A stretch of 64,000 nucleotides of DNA from an uncultured bacterium (lineage in GTDB: Bacteria; Planctomycetota; UBA1135; GCA-002686595). Both the position numbers and the translations under genes were made by a program. Location of the stretch: assembly GCA_937896235.1 (NCBI GenBank), contig CALBMX010000034.1, forward strand, positions 1-64,000. The letters run 5' to 3'. Shown here piece after piece: positions 1 through 10,187 of the stretch; the stretch's first letter is position 1, and every line of letters begins with the position of its first letter. The notes under the pieces are model-generated. The model ran no database searches and was not told the DNA's origin. It saw only the letters and a program-made list of their open reading frames with translations.

Positions 1-5
1 ACGTC

Positions 6-76
6 GCGGCACGGTATGTACGTGCGCGGCACGGTATGTACGTGCGGCACGGTATGTACGTGCGGCACGGTATGTA
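6..76. repeat. 18-bp tandem repeat at window edge
   Basis: An 18-base unit, GCGGCACGGTATGTACGT, occurs at 6-23, 26-43 and 44-61, with a partial fourth copy at 62-76. A 2-base insert (GC) separates the first two copies. A degenerate tail rich in CGGTAT follows to about 100. The unit contains the palindrome GTAC, and copy junctions create ACGTGC/GCACGT dyads. The array may continue beyond the left edge. Function is unknown; a slipped-strand repeat or a protein-binding array are both possible. Confidence 0.8.
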
Positions 77-224
77 TACGGTCGGTATTTACGGTATGGG
101 GAGGTGCGGTCGTCGTGGCATTCTTCGGGGAGGCTCTAGACGGATCGATGGTTGCTCCACTTCGTGAAGGGGCTTACCAGACTTAGCCTGTTTTGCGCTG
201 TTTGGTGAAGGGGCGTCGTGCTGT

Positions 225-253
225 TTGTTCAGTGTGTTCGGTGCGGGTAGAAT
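225..253 (+). promoter_or_regulatory. candidate sigma-70 promoter, possibly leaderless
   Basis: A TTGTTC box (225-230) and a TAGAAT box (248-253) are separated by exactly 17 bases, the standard housekeeping-sigma layout. The -10 ends 6 bases before the ATG at 260, so transcription would start at or next to the start codon. No Shine-Dalgarno sequence is visible. Nothing else was recognised in 106-224. Confidence 0.5.
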
Positions 254-259
254 CTGCGC

Positions 260-1063
260 ATGAATGAAATTGGACCGCGCACCGAGCACCCGCTGATAGG
301 GATCAACGGCTACTTCACGCATACGGGTGGAGTACCGCGGGTTGAAGTCCGGTTGTCCTATGCCGATGCCATTCAGAGGGCCCACGGGGTGCCTATGGTG
401 ATTCCTCCGGTTGGGGCCGAGAGAGAGATGCGGCGCTTCCTTAGCTGTATCGACGGGCTTGTTCTCTCTGGTGGCGACGATTTTGATACGTCTCGGCTAG
501 GGCTCGGCGAGACCCACCCCAAGGCAATCGTCACGCATGCAGCCAAGCAAGACTTCGACTTGAGGCTAGCTGAGCTTGCGATTGAGGAGGGCATTCCCGT
601 GCTCGGCATCTGCTACGGCATGCAGGCGCTTGCGCTCTGCTCACCTCGCCAGGCTCCCTGTGGGCCGCTAGCCGGATTGCAAAATAGCTCCCTCCTACAG
701 CACCTTCCCGAAGACCGGCCAGGCTGTCAGGAACATGGCGGCCGGCGACTCCATCCCGTCCGAATCGCGGCAGGCTCGAAACTGCGTCGGCTAGTCGGGG
801 TAGAGACCCTGAACGTGGTCTCCAGCCACCACCAAGCCGTTGGCGCACCAGGCTCCCTATGGGACGTGGTGGGAAGGGACGACGAGGAGCTAATCGAAGC
901 CATCGAGCTGCGAGCGGACCTCGGCCACCCCTTTTGCATCGGCGTGCAGTGGCACCCCGAAGCGAGCCCCGAAGGCACACCCCACGATAAGCTCTTTCGC
1001 GGCCTAGTTGGCGCCGCTGGTATGCTGGCCTCGCGCCGGGAATTTCCGACTCAAGCAAGATGA
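260..1063 (+). CDS. class I glutamine amidotransferase-like hydrolase (peptidase C26 family)
   Basis: The 267-residue protein has the class I glutamine amidotransferase fold of gamma-glutamyl-GABA hydrolases (PuuD-like, peptidase C26). The nucleophile elbow GICYGMQ places the catalytic cysteine at about residue 118. The QWHPE motif near the C terminus supplies His232 and Glu234. A GLVLSGGDDFD segment before the elbow matches the family glycine loop. Such enzymes hydrolyse gamma-glutamyl amides in the cytoplasm, but the substrate cannot be told from sequence. The stop codon overlaps the next start (ATGA), so it is probably co-transcribed with the membrane protein that follows. A -10-like box lies immediately upstream. 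Family assignment is firm; a PuuD role is not, because no other putrescine genes are nearby. Confidence 0.85.
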   Translation: MNEIGPRTEHPLIGINGYFTHTGGVPRVEVRLSYADAIQRAHGVPMVIPPVGAEREMRRFLSCIDGLVLSGGDDFDTSRLGLGETHPKAIVTHAAKQDFDLRLAELAIEEGIPVLGICYGMQALALCSPRQAPCGPLAGLQNSSLLQHLPEDRPGCQEHGGRRLHPVRIAAGSKLRRLVGVETLNVVSSHHQAVGAPGSLWDVVGRDDEELIEAIELRADLGHPFCIGVQWHPEASPEGTPHDKLFRGLVGAAGMLASRREFPTQAR

Positions 1064-2415
1064 AAAACACACCTCCACGCATGTTTGGCGCAGCGCCGCC
1101 ACCCTCGAACGAAAACAAAAAACTGCTCATTATGTCGGGGGTAGCCTTACTCCTAATCGTCGCCCTGATAACGATGAAATCCGGTGGTTCCAATTCGGAT
1201 TTAAAGCTCGCTAAAAATGGACAGGGAGAAGGTGTCGCTGCCGACATCTCGATTCCCGAGTTCGACATGAATCTCCTAAATGCCCTCGTCTCGGACAAGT
1301 CCGAAGAGAGCCGAGTAATTCAAGAGGAGGAGGGCCGTGAACTTCTACTGAATTACACAGGAAAACTCGCCGACGCACACTACCGCGCACTCAAGGCAAC
1401 TGTCCTCACGAAGGACACAACAAGCCAGGTCGTTGCCAACCCAGACGCATGGCGTGGGAAAGCCGTTCGGATGCGCGGCTACATCGAAGAGCTTCGCGAG
1501 AAGGCGCGACCAAGTGGCCGTAGTTACTACACGGGAACACTGGTGCTAGATGACGGCAGCCAAGGGCACTTTGTGGTCGACCGACTTGAGAACACCAACA
1601 TGGGTGAGGGCAGCTCGGTGCGTATCGACGGCATCGTAATGAAGTTGTTCCGCGGTGAAGTGGGGAGCGCCTGGGTCGAGGCTCCGCTTGTAGTCGGACG
1701 TCTCGCCGCCCGCTCCTTTCCCGCGCTCTACACCGAAAATGTCGGCGAGTTTACGGAGTCCGAATTGGGTCACATCGTCAACGACAATATGCTCGATGGG
1801 ATTGGCAGCTTGCCCTTCGATGAGAAGTGGAAGCTACTTGGTCGCGCCGCCTATTCCGCGGACGAGGTGAACTGGGCGGACGCCCCGGTCCTCGATCGTC
1901 AAATGCTGGCCCAGCTCCTGGAGTCCGGTGACAACTTTCGCGGCATCCCCATTCGCCTTCCCCTTGATGGCGTCGCCGTCCTCAACAGCTCCACCGATCG
2001 CGTCGGTGAAAATCCGGCCCGAATCGACCGCGTGAGTGATGGCTGGATCGCGGAGACTTCGTGGATCTCCACCGTCCCGGCCGTTCACTTCCTTGGTCCA
2101 TTTGACATCGACTACCCGGTCAACGATCACACGGTCGCCATCGGCAAGGGCTTCTTCTTCAAGAACCTCGCCTATGAGTCCACGGAGGCCGGCCTCCGTC
2201 GCGCCCCCGTAATCATACTTGCAAATCTTGACCAACTCCCGGCGCGTGAGGAGAACATGGTCAGCTACCTCATGTACCTTGTCTTCACAGGCTGCGCCGC
2301 AATTCTCGCGGTGATTTTCTTCCTCCTCAAGAGGGACGCGAAGTCCTCAGAAGACTTTAAGAGGCGGCTGGCCGCACGTCGACGCCGCGCTCCCTCCGCC
2401 GACACAGCGAGCTAG
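1060..2415 (+). CDS. two-TM membrane protein with OB-like soluble region
   Basis: I do not recognise this 451-residue protein. A hydrophobic helix at about residues 23-42 follows a short cytoplasmic N terminus. A second helix at about 402-427 precedes a basic tail (KRRLAARRRR). The roughly 360 residues between would lie outside the membrane. They appear to contain two beta-rich OB-like modules: one around 130-220 (pattern AWRGKAVRMRGYI, then LVLDDGSQGHFVVD) and a weaker one around 300-390. OB-like envelope proteins of this shape occur in Planctomycetota, but a function is not established. The start overlaps the upstream amidotransferase stop by 4 bases, and aroB begins 13 bases downstream, suggesting a three-gene operon without an obvious functional link. 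Confidence 0.7.
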   Translation: MKNTPPRMFGAAPPPSNENKKLLIMSGVALLLIVALITMKSGGSNSDLKLAKNGQGEGVAADISIPEFDMNLLNALVSDKSEESRVIQEEEGRELLLNYTGKLADAHYRALKATVLTKDTTSQVVANPDAWRGKAVRMRGYIEELREKARPSGRSYYTGTLVLDDGSQGHFVVDRLENTNMGEGSSVRIDGIVMKLFRGEVGSAWVEAPLVVGRLAARSFPALYTENVGEFTESELGHIVNDNMLDGIGSLPFDEKWKLLGRAAYSADEVNWADAPVLDRQMLAQLLESGDNFRGIPIRLPLDGVAVLNSSTDRVGENPARIDRVSDGWIAETSWISTVPAVHFLGPFDIDYPVNDHTVAIGKGFFFKNLAYESTEAGLRRAPVIILANLDQLPAREENMVSYLMYLVFTGCAAILAVIFFLLKRDAKSSEDFKRRLAARRRRAPSADTAS

Positions 2416-2428
2416 CGACAATCCATCG

Positions 2429-3517
2429 ATGAGCAGGTCTCCCATCACGGTCGAAATCAACACGGCATGCGCCTCACGCGCCTGCCGTGTTGTTGTAGGG
2501 ACCGGCCACCTCGAAGCTGAACTCAACCCAAAAGATTGCTCGTTCTTAGTCGCCGACGAGTACGTACTAGGCCTCCACTTTGTGTCCCTGGGAGCCGCCG
2601 CCGACCTGCCAGGTGCGCGCCTCCCCCGGGGAGAAGATGCCAAGACATTTGGCAGGTTAGAGGCTATTCTCGACACTTTAGCTGTGATGGGGGCCGACCG
2701 CAGAAGCGTTCTCTTGGCGTTCGGCGGTGGCGCAACGTGCGACGTCTCAGGGCTCGCTTCAGCTCTGTTTATGCGAGGCATTTCCTGGGTCGCTGCACCG
2801 ACGACACTGCTCGCACAAGTGGACGCCTCGGTAGGCGGAAAAACCGCGATCAACACGCGAGTTGGGAAAAATCTCGTCGGGGCATTTCACCAACCGGAGC
2901 TCGTTGTGGCCGACACCTCGCTGCTGGCTACGCTCGACGATGCAGAGCTCCAGTCCGGCCTTGGAGAGGTGCTTAAGACCGCGCTACTTGGCGCGTGCAT
3001 TGACGGCGCTGGAGGTATGTTCGAGTGGCTCGAACGCATCGATACATCTCTACTGAAGCAGCGCGACCCCGAGGTTCTCGCGCAGATCGTTACCGGGTGC
3101 GTCCGCTTCAAAGCCGACATCGTCGCCAAAGACGAGCGCGAGGCCGGGCCGAGAAAGATGCTCAACTTAGGTCACACCTTCGCCCATGCGATCGAGCTCG
3201 TCGCAGGGTTCGGAACGATCCCCCATGGAGTCGCCGTCGCCGCCGGTATTGGCGAGGCCCTCCGGATCGCGAGACGCGAAGGGCTACTGAAGGACCGCGA
3301 CCTTCCCGAGCGGACGGCCCGACTTGCGGAGCGCCTCGGGCTACCTAAGAACACGGGCGACTTGCGCGCAGCGAGTGGCTTAGAGCTACCCGAAGAGCTG
3401 CTCGTCACCGCCATGGCGGGGGACAAGAAAAACAGAGCGGGCGAGCTGCGCTTGGTGATACCGAAGGCACTTGGTGAGGTTGCCATGGATGTCCATGTCG
3501 ACCCCTTTTCCACCTAG
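2429..3517 (+). CDS. aroB: 3-dehydroquinate synthase
   Basis: AroB converts DAHP to 3-dehydroquinate, the second step of the shikimate pathway, using NAD and a divalent metal. The 362 residues match the usual length. Visible hallmarks are the glycine-rich NAD loop GGGATCDVSGLAS, the PTTLLAQVDASVGGKT block, GLGEVLKTALL, and the metal-binding NLGHTFAHAIE and PHGVAVAAG segments. It follows the OB-like membrane gene by 13 bases with no visible Shine-Dalgarno sequence. Its stop lies 3 bases from the convergent stop of the glycosidase gene. No terminator hairpin is visible between them. Confidence 0.96.
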   Translation: MSRSPITVEINTACASRACRVVVGTGHLEAELNPKDCSFLVADEYVLGLHFVSLGAAADLPGARLPRGEDAKTFGRLEAILDTLAVMGADRRSVLLAFGGGATCDVSGLASALFMRGISWVAAPTTLLAQVDASVGGKTAINTRVGKNLVGAFHQPELVVADTSLLATLDDAELQSGLGEVLKTALLGACIDGAGGMFEWLERIDTSLLKQRDPEVLAQIVTGCVRFKADIVAKDEREAGPRKMLNLGHTFAHAIELVAGFGTIPHGVAVAAGIGEALRIARREGLLKDRDLPERTARLAERLGLPKNTGDLRAASGLELPEELLVTAMAGDKKNRAGELRLVIPKALGEVAMDVHVDPFST

Positions 3518-3520
3518 AAG

Positions 3521-4951
3521 CTAGTTCGCTAGATCCCTCAAGATCTTCCGCCACTCTGCGGCCGCCGGCTTCCCTCTCACGGTGTAAGTTTTGTCTTGCT
3601 CTCCACCCCGCCCCCAGTAGTCGTACAGGAAGGCTCCATCGAATCCGGCTGCGGGTTGACCATGGGGTAACAAGACCTCCCGGAACGCCTCGAAGGCAAT
3701 ACGCTGCGCCTCGACATCGACCGCAGTGTCCAACGTGTAGTCCCACGGCCCCGCCAATGCACCCGTTGCGCTGGGCACCCCGACCTCGCTAAACACGGCC
3801 GGCAGTCCACTCAAATGAGAGAGCCGCCAAACCTCGAACAGGCCCGCCTTCCAGCCCTCGACAACGCACGCGAGGTCCTCCATCGTCGCCGGTTCTTTTG
3901 CGCTCTCGCACAAGGTGAAGTAGGCCGTCATCGACGCAAAATCGAGTAGGTTCCAAAACGGGATTTTGTCGAAGTGATCCCAGTTCGCCGAGTACGTAAG
4001 CTGGCCCCGATACCGCATGCGAACGTTTGCGATCAGGAGGTTCCAAGCGTCCCTGTCCTGCTCCAAACTAGCGAGCTCGGAACCAATGCAAAAGACCTCG
4101 GCAGAGGCCTCGGAAGCCAGGTCTGCCATATGGCAAACGAAACGATCATACGAGCGCCAAAACTGATCACGATTCGACGGCGCAAGCGTGCCTCTCCAGT
4201 CTTTCGGCCCGGGACTCGCGATCAGAACAATCGGCATCAATTGCACTCGCAAACCAAGCTCGTGGGCAAGCGCAATCGTCTCTCGGATCCGGTGGTCGCT
4301 GGGGGTCCTTTCGGACGTCAGCGGAACGTGATTGGAGTCCACGTTTTCGATGCGCGTTGCGACAATCAGGTTGACCCATTCTGCACCGAGTTCAACGATC
4401 TCGGCCAGCTCCCAAGAATAGGTCTGGTGCTCTTCCTTGTGGTGCATCGGAAGCGCGACACCCGCGATAGTTCCGGCCCGTAGGCCATTTGGATCCGCGG
4501 ATTCAAATGCCAAGGCACGATTACCACCCACGCCGAGATCCCGAGTCCCCCAGAGCCCCGCCTCGGCCCTCTGCGCCTCGCTAGCGGCCTCCGCAAACAC
4601 CCGCAGGCGCTCCGGGGTCACTCCGGCCCCTTGCGGCAAATGCCCGACCCCCAAGCCTCGCCGGACCAGCTCGGCATTCTTGCTACCTCGCTCCCCCCCC
4701 GCTTTCGCCACCCACAGCTTCCGGACGGGCCGAAACGGCAGCTCGGCCCCAGGTGTCCACTCCCAAGTCTCCACCCACTCCGCCCCACCCTGGGGCCCCC
4801 TAGCCCCGACTCCCGCATCGCTAGCCATTTCGACGCCAAAGAGTGTGAGCTGGGCCCTCGGACGCAAGACAGGCGCTGATGAGTCTGGGCCGACGACCCA
4901 ATGCATCACAGCTACGGTGGCGATTGCGGAAGCTAGAAAGAGGCGCGTCAT
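3521..4951 (-). CDS. secreted GH113-like glycoside hydrolase (TIM barrel)
   Basis: The 476-residue protein begins with a hydrophobic export signal (LFLASAIATVAVMHWVV). The catalytic half resembles the GTA-type TIM barrel of glycoside hydrolase family 113 (beta-mannanase-like): GVALPMHH at strand 1, a long LGAEWVNLIVATRIENVDSN segment, GLRVQLMPIVLI, and the acid/base candidate glutamate in CIGSELASLE. The nucleophile candidate is in VFSEVGVPSA. The N-terminal 150 residues are not recognised. It likely acts in the periplasm or outside on mannan-like or other polysaccharide. It stands alone on the minus strand, convergent with aroB. Substrate is uncertain; family-level confidence is moderate. 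Confidence 0.75.
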   Translation of the reverse strand: MTRLFLASAIATVAVMHWVVGPDSSAPVLRPRAQLTLFGVEMASDAGVGARGPQGGAEWVETWEWTPGAELPFRPVRKLWVAKAGGERGSKNAELVRRGLGVGHLPQGAGVTPERLRVFAEAASEAQRAEAGLWGTRDLGVGGNRALAFESADPNGLRAGTIAGVALPMHHKEEHQTYSWELAEIVELGAEWVNLIVATRIENVDSNHVPLTSERTPSDHRIRETIALAHELGLRVQLMPIVLIASPGPKDWRGTLAPSNRDQFWRSYDRFVCHMADLASEASAEVFCIGSELASLEQDRDAWNLLIANVRMRYRGQLTYSANWDHFDKIPFWNLLDFASMTAYFTLCESAKEPATMEDLACVVEGWKAGLFEVWRLSHLSGLPAVFSEVGVPSATGALAGPWDYTLDTAVDVEAQRIAFEAFREVLLPHGQPAAGFDGAFLYDYWGRGGEQDKTYTVRGKPAAAEWRKILRDLAN

Positions 4952-5151
4952 GGGCTAGGTTTCGGGAAGAATAGGAGGCGAAAACGGCCTAAGTGCCTAA
5001 TCCTGGGCAGATGCTAAAGGATGAAGCCAGCTTGCCATCGACGCAGAGGGTCAGTTGTGGTTAAATCCTCCAGCTTCAGGGGCTACTTCAAACATTAGCC
5101 TCCGGAGCGACGCCTTTATCCCCCCTCCGCCGATTCTCCAGACGAGTAATC

Positions 5152-8100
5152 ATGCCGCGTCGCGACGACATCAAGTCGATTCTTATCATTGGTAGTGGCC
5201 CGATCGTAATCGGGCAAGCCTGTGAATTCGATTATTCTGGAACGCAAGCCTGCAAAGCGCTTCGAGAGGAGGGGTACCGCGTGGTGCTGGTCAACTCCAA
5301 CCCGGCCACGATCATGACGGACCCGGAGATTGCCGACGCGACCTACGTCGAGCCAGTCACCGCCGAAGCCGTCGCAAAGATCATTGAGAAGGAGCGCCCG
5401 TGCGCCTTGCTGCCGACCCTCGGTGGTCAAACGGCCTTGAACGTCGCCCTCGAGCTGCACGACACCGGTGTGCTTGAAAAATTTGGAGTGGACGTCTTGG
5501 GCGCGCTTCCGCACGTCATCCGCAAAGCCGAGGATCGCGACCAGTTCCGCGCAGCTATGGCCGCGATCAACCTGGGCGTCGCTCGCTCACGAGTCGCCCA
5601 CAATATCGAGGATGCGCGCCGCGGATTGGCCGAGATCGGTCTGCCCTGCGTGATCAGGCCCGGCTTCACCATGGGTGGATCGGGCGGTGGTATCGCCTTT
5701 AACATCGAGGAGTTCGAGAGCATCGTGGCTCGCGGCCTCGACCTCTCCATGAACACCGAAGTCCTTATTGAGGAGTACCTCAAGGGTTGGAAGGAGTTCG
5801 AGATGGAGGTCATGCGCGACTCGGCGGACAACGTCGTCATCGTGTGCTCGATCGAAAACCTAGACCCGATGGGTGTGCACACGGGCGACTCCATAACTGT
5901 CGCGCCCTCGCAGACCCTCACGGACCGCGAGTATCAGGCCCTACGCAACGCCTCGATCGCGATCATGCGCGAGATCGGGGTCGAGTGTGGCGGCTCCAAC
6001 TGTCAGTTCGCGATCCACCCCGAAACGGGGCGCATCATCGTGATCGAGATGAACCCACGGGTTTCCAGGTCCTCGGCACTCGCCTCGAAAGCCACCGGCT
6101 TTCCGATCGCAAAGTTCGCCGCCAAACTCGCGGTCGGTTACACCCTCGACGAGATCCAGAACGACATCACGAAGGTCACACCGGCTTGCTTCGAGCCGTC
6201 GATCGACTACACCGTGGTCAAAATCCCGCGCTTCGCATTTGAGAAGTTCCAAGGCGCCGACACGACCCTCACCACGCAAATGAAGAGCGTCGGCGAGGTG
6301 ATGAGTATTGGCCGCACATTCAAAGAGGCCCTACAGAAAGCTCTGCGCGGCCTTGAGACAGGGCTGCTCGGCTTCGGTCTGAGCGCAGCGGATGCTGTCA
6401 GTGGTGTCGATGTCGACCACGGCGAGATCAGCCGCTTGTTGCGCGTTCCCAACTGCGATCGCCTGCTTGCGATTCGCGAAGCCTATCGCGCCGGTTGGAG
6501 CACCGAGGAGATTCACGAGGCCACCAAAATCGACCCGTGGTTCCTGAACCCAATGCGCGAGCTGGTGGAATTTGAGCAAGAGCTCGCCGGTGCACTCCTC
6601 GACAAGGAGCTCCTGCACACCGCGAAGAAGCTCGGCTACTTGGACTCGCAGATCGCCATTGCAACGGGAACAACAGCCGAAAGCATCCGCGCGCTTCGGA
6701 CCGAGTACGGTTTGGAGCCGGTTTTCAAGGCTGTCGACACTTGTGCCGCCGAGTTCGAGGCGGTCACGCCTTACTTCTACTCCGCCTGGGAAGAAGAAAA
6801 CGAAGTCGCACCTAGCGGCAAAGACAAGATCATGATCCTCGGCGGCGGGCCCAACCGCATTGGTCAAGGTATCGAGTTCGACTACTGCTGCTGCCACGCC
6901 TCGTTCGCGGTGCGCGAGCTTGGCATGGAGTCCATCATGGTCAACTCCAACCCCGAGACCGTCTCTACCGACTTCGACACGTCCGATCAGCTCTTCTTCG
7001 AGCCCCTCACCCATGAGGATGTTATGCACATCGTCGACGCGGTGAAGCCCAAGGGAATCATCGTGCAGTTTGGCGGGCAGACACCCCTCAACTTGGCCGA
7101 GAGCCTCCAGCGCGCCGGGGCACCCTTGATTGGAACCTCCGTCGCCTCCATCGACCGCGCTGAGGACCGCAAGCAGTTCAGCGAGATGCTGGACAAGCTC
7201 GGACTGCTTCAACCGGAAAACGGTATGGCGTCAACTCCGGGCGAGGCGTTCGAGATCGCTCGCCGCATCGGCTACCCTGTTTTGGTTCGCCCCTCGTACG
7301 TGCTCGGCGGGCGCGCGATGGAGATCGTCTATGACGACGTCTCGCTCGATCGCTACATGACAACAGCGGTGCAAGCATCTCCCGACCGCCCCATTCTTGT
7401 CGACCGCTTCCTTGAAGACGCCATCGAAGTTGACGTCGACGCGATCTGCGACGGAACCGACGTGGTCGTCGCTGGCATCATGGAGCACATTGAAGAGGCC
7501 GGCGTTCACTCGGGTGACTCGACCTGCGTGCTTCCGCCGCACACCCTTAGCCTCGACATCCAGGCAAGGATCTGTGAGGCCACCGAAATGATGGCTCTCG
7601 AGCTTGGCGTTATCGGCCTGATGAACGTTCAGTACGCCGTCAAGAGAGACACGCTCTACGTTATCGAGGTCAACCCACGCGCCTCACGCACCGTGCCCTT
7701 CGTCGCCAAAGCCACCGGCATACCGGTCGCCAAGATCGCCGCGAAGGTCATGTGTGGCAAAACACTCAAAGAGCTGAACTTCACCAGTCGCCCGGTGCTG
7801 GACTACTTCGCGGTCAAGGCGCCCGTCTTCCCATACAACAAGTTTCCCGGCACCGAAGTCATGTTGGGCCCGGAGATGCGCTCGACGGGCGAGGTCATGG
7901 GCATGGACAAGAACTTGGGGGTTGCCTTCCTCAAGGCATTTTACGGCGCGGGCATGAAGCTGCCGAAACACGGGCGCGTGCTGATCACGGTGAAGAGCGA
8001 GCACAAGCGCTCGATTGTTCCCGAGGCGCAGCTGCTCTTGCACATGGGCTACGAGCTGATCGCGACCGAAGGGACGTGGCGAGCGCTACGGGCCAACGGT

Positions 8101-8412
8101 ATCGAATGCGAGCGCGTCAATAAAGTGCAAGAGGGCCGGCCCCATATCGTCGACCTCATCAAGAACCGCGAGATCGACTTGGTGCTCAACACTCCGTACG
8201 GAATGCAGCAGCGCCGGGACGACGGCAAGATTCGTGCTGCCGCGATCGACGCCAACATTCCCTGCGCGACAACCCGCGCGGGAATCAGCGCCGTGATCAG
8301 CGCTCTTTCGGCACTCCATCGGGGCGACTATGAGGTGCACTGCTTGCAAACCTTCGCCGGCGAGAAGGCGCCCGAAAGCGGTCCTGTTCGGGCCAGTAAA
8401 GAGCCCGTCTAG
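5152..8412 (+). CDS. carB: carbamoyl-phosphate synthase large subunit
   Basis: CarB makes carbamoyl phosphate from ammonia, bicarbonate and two ATP for pyrimidine and arginine synthesis, working with the small subunit CarA. The 1086 residues fit the family and show the duplicated ATP-grasp architecture. The N half starts [21 protein letters not shown] and the C half repeats it as [20 protein letters not shown]. Both halves carry HTGDS / HSGDS and the EMNPR / EVNPR metal-binding motifs. An MGS-like allosteric domain occupies roughly the last 130 residues. carA is not in the window. The TAG stop overlaps the convergent neighbour's stop by 4 bases (CTAG), so there is no room for a terminator between them. 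Confidence 0.98.
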   Translation: MPRRDDIKSILIIGSGPIVIGQACEFDYSGTQACKALREEGYRVVLVNSNPATIMTDPEIADATYVEPVTAEAVAKIIEKERPCALLPTLGGQTALNVALELHDTGVLEKFGVDVLGALPHVIRKAEDRDQFRAAMAAINLGVARSRVAHNIEDARRGLAEIGLPCVIRPGFTMGGSGGGIAFNIEEFESIVARGLDLSMNTEVLIEEYLKGWKEFEMEVMRDSADNVVIVCSIENLDPMGVHTGDSITVAPSQTLTDREYQALRNASIAIMREIGVECGGSNCQFAIHPETGRIIVIEMNPRVSRSSALASKATGFPIAKFAAKLAVGYTLDEIQNDITKVTPACFEPSIDYTVVKIPRFAFEKFQGADTTLTTQMKSVGEVMSIGRTFKEALQKALRGLETGLLGFGLSAADAVSGVDVDHGEISRLLRVPNCDRLLAIREAYRAGWSTEEIHEATKIDPWFLNPMRELVEFEQELAGALLDKELLHTAKKLGYLDSQIAIATGTTAESIRALRTEYGLEPVFKAVDTCAAEFEAVTPYFYSAWEEENEVAPSGKDKIMILGGGPNRIGQGIEFDYCCCHASFAVRELGMESIMVNSNPETVSTDFDTSDQLFFEPLTHEDVMHIVDAVKPKGIIVQFGGQTPLNLAESLQRAGAPLIGTSVASIDRAEDRKQFSEMLDKLGLLQPENGMASTPGEAFEIARRIGYPVLVRPSYVLGGRAMEIVYDDVSLDRYMTTAVQASPDRPILVDRFLEDAIEVDVDAICDGTDVVVAGIMEHIEEAGVHSGDSTCVLPPHTLSLDIQARICEATEMMALELGVIGLMNVQYAVKRDTLYVIEVNPRASRTVPFVAKATGIPVAKIAAKVMCGKTLKELNFTSRPVLDYFAVKAPVFPYNKFPGTEVMLGPEMRSTGEVMGMDKNLGVAFLKAFYGAGMKLPKHGRVLITVKSEHKRSIVPEAQLLLHMGYELIATEGTWRALRANGIECERVNKVQEGRPHIVDLIKNREIDLVLNTPYGMQQRRDDGKIRAAAIDANIPCATTRAGISAVISALSALHRGDYEVHCLQTFAGEKAPESGPVRASKEPV

Positions 8413-9326
8413 ATCTGTGTAAGCGTCTCGACGAGCGTTGCCAAGTTGGACTTGCGCTGAGCTCGTAGGCCTTTGACTTTCGCCTTCAAATCGGCGACAT
8501 ACGGATAGCGGTCGCTAGTGATCGAGATGCGCGACTTCCAGCCTCCAGCGCTCGTGGTCTTCGAATAGACCTCGCCTTGGAGCTCGGAAGGACTCGGTTG
8601 CTTCAGAGGCGCCCTAGAGAGTCCGCTTGAATCAAACTCTCTGCTTAGGGCCTCGTCGAGTGCACTCATGTACTCGTGAATGACACGGTCTAGCTCCTCA
8701 TTCGCCATGGCCATGTCCGAGTCAATACGCTCGATATTGACCTCGTCCAACGCAGCGATTTTCATCTCACCCGTGGACCGCGAAAGACTCACCGCCGTCA
8801 ACTGCGAGTAGCCAGCATCTGGTATGACGACCTGGTCCGAATACTCCCGCCCTGGCCACGCCATGAGTGTGCGGAAGAAGACGTCGCGGCTGTACTCGCC
8901 GGAAGCCCGCATGCTGCTGCGGTGAATCGGCTCGGCGTCGCCCCAAGGGATCAGGGAGGGCAACTGGTCTTCGCTTACTCCATCGGGAAACAGCTCGGCC
9001 CGGGCGGTGGCCCACTCGTCCCCATAAAAATCCCGCAGTACATCCAAGGCGGATGGGGTGAAGTCCTCTATCAGTGGCGCCTCTTGCTCAACAGCGCGCG
9101 CCCCTTGGGGTGAGCGAAAAACGGACAGCTCCTTCGGATCGTCCTGAAGATTCAATCCGTTGACGCGAGGTCCCTGGGCAATCTCGGCCTCGGAAGCCGT
9201 ACCGAAAGCCACAACCCCAACCGACAGGAGCGCGGCTAGAAGCGCGACTCCTGACCACTGCGTACCTCTCTGAGATCGAGACTCTTGGACCATGCCTAGC
9301 ATTCTCGTCAGTTTGTGGGCAATCAC
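8409..9326 (-). CDS. exported hypothetical protein, paralogue of the upstream gene
   Basis: Family not recognised. The 305-residue protein has a hydrophobic segment at about residues 25-43 (signal peptide or anchor) after a basic N terminus. The rest is hydrophilic and largely alpha-helical. Its middle part (a [13 protein letters not shown] stretch, then a long helix with [11 protein letters not shown] and [17 protein letters not shown]) resembles the corresponding part of the 9323-10183 protein, so the two look like distant paralogues. The start overlaps the upstream stop (ATGA), which indicates translational coupling. It is the last gene of a three-gene minus-strand operon of exported proteins, and its stop overlaps carB's stop. 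Confidence 0.65.
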   Translation of the reverse strand: MIAHKLTRMLGMVQESRSQRGTQWSGVALLAALLSVGVVAFGTASEAEIAQGPRVNGLNLQDDPKELSVFRSPQGARAVEQEAPLIEDFTPSALDVLRDFYGDEWATARAELFPDGVSEDQLPSLIPWGDAEPIHRSSMRASGEYSRDVFFRTLMAWPGREYSDQVVIPDAGYSQLTAVSLSRSTGEMKIAALDEVNIERIDSDMAMANEELDRVIHEYMSALDEALSREFDSSGLSRAPLKQPSPSELQGEVYSKTTSAGGWKSRISITSDRYPYVADLKAKVKGLRAQRKSNLATLVETLTQI

Positions 9327-10183
9327 TGAAGTAGTCCGATAGAGGTTGCCAAATCTTCGTCGCGGGTATGAATGGCCCGCTGGAGGGTCTCACGAGCCAG
9401 TACGGCCTCGGGGTGCTCTCCTGTCCACAGGCAGACGTTAGCCACCCAACCTTGCCCAGCCCGGACTAGGCTGAAGAAGGGCGTGCCCGAAAACGCATCG
9501 TTTGCGGCGGCCCGTCCTTGGGGCCACGTCAGGAACGGCGAGGTTCTAACTCGGCCCATTGCTAACTCCATCGACATGGCCACTTCGAGGTTGTCGAGGT
9601 ACCCGTCAATCGCCACTTCGATCTCGGGGACGTAGAGACTCGCGAGCTGGTCGAGGCCCGCCAAATCCTCGGCGCTTAGATCAACTGCCAGCTGAAAATT
9701 GGCCCGAATATAGTCGTTCGTGAGCTGCTCAGGCCACTCCAAGAACTGGCGGTGCTTATCCAAGCGCTCCTCCTCGGAGAAGGCCATCCAGTTCGGCAAG
9801 AAGGATTCAAACTCAACTTGGGGAACCGGCGCAGGCAAGGTGGCCATATCGATCCCCTTCTCTCGAAGCGCCGCTAAAACGAGGCTTGCATCGGACCCAA
9901 AGTACTCCTCAACCATGAGCTCGGCGTCACTAAGGGGGCGTTGAGGCGCAGCCTCGACCGCCCGCTTGCTCGCCAGGGCGTGACTAGCCTCCAGCGCGCT
10001 GAATTCTTGCAGGTCTTCCTTGCCAGAAGTCTCACTGAGCTCCTTGGGTTCGCGTGCCTCTACGGTCTTTCCGTCTCCTGAACGCAAGGTCCAGAAACCA
10101 ACGGAAGTGAGGCAAATGGCGAGCATCAAAACTCCACCGGCCCTCCGGTCAGCTCGCACGATCTCTCCTTGGCTTGCTCCCAT
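9323..10183 (-). CDS. exported hypothetical protein, distant paralogue of the downstream gene
   Basis: Family not recognised. I place the start at 10183 (MGASQGEIVRAD...), 4 bases after the upstream stop. The longer reading to 10363 would overlap the upstream gene by 176 bases and puts a low-complexity basic stretch before the signal. From 10183 the protein is 286 residues with a hydrophobic segment at about 18-35 (LMLAICLTSVGFWTL). The region after about residue 70 is helical and parallels the 8409-9326 protein: a FLEWPEQLTNDYI stretch, then a long helix containing VPEIEVAIDGYLDNLEVAM. Tight coupling on both sides supports a single operon and perhaps a complex of the three products. Confidence 0.65.
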   Translation of the reverse strand: MGASQGEIVRADRRAGGVLMLAICLTSVGFWTLRSGDGKTVEAREPKELSETSGKEDLQEFSALEASHALASKRAVEAAPQRPLSDAELMVEEYFGSDASLVLAALREKGIDMATLPAPVPQVEFESFLPNWMAFSEEERLDKHRQFLEWPEQLTNDYIRANFQLAVDLSAEDLAGLDQLASLYVPEIEVAIDGYLDNLEVAMSMELAMGRVRTSPFLTWPQGRAAANDAFSGTPFFSLVRAGQGWVANVCLWTGEHPEAVLARETLQRAIHTRDEDLATSIGLLQ

Positions 10184-10187
10184 CGGT

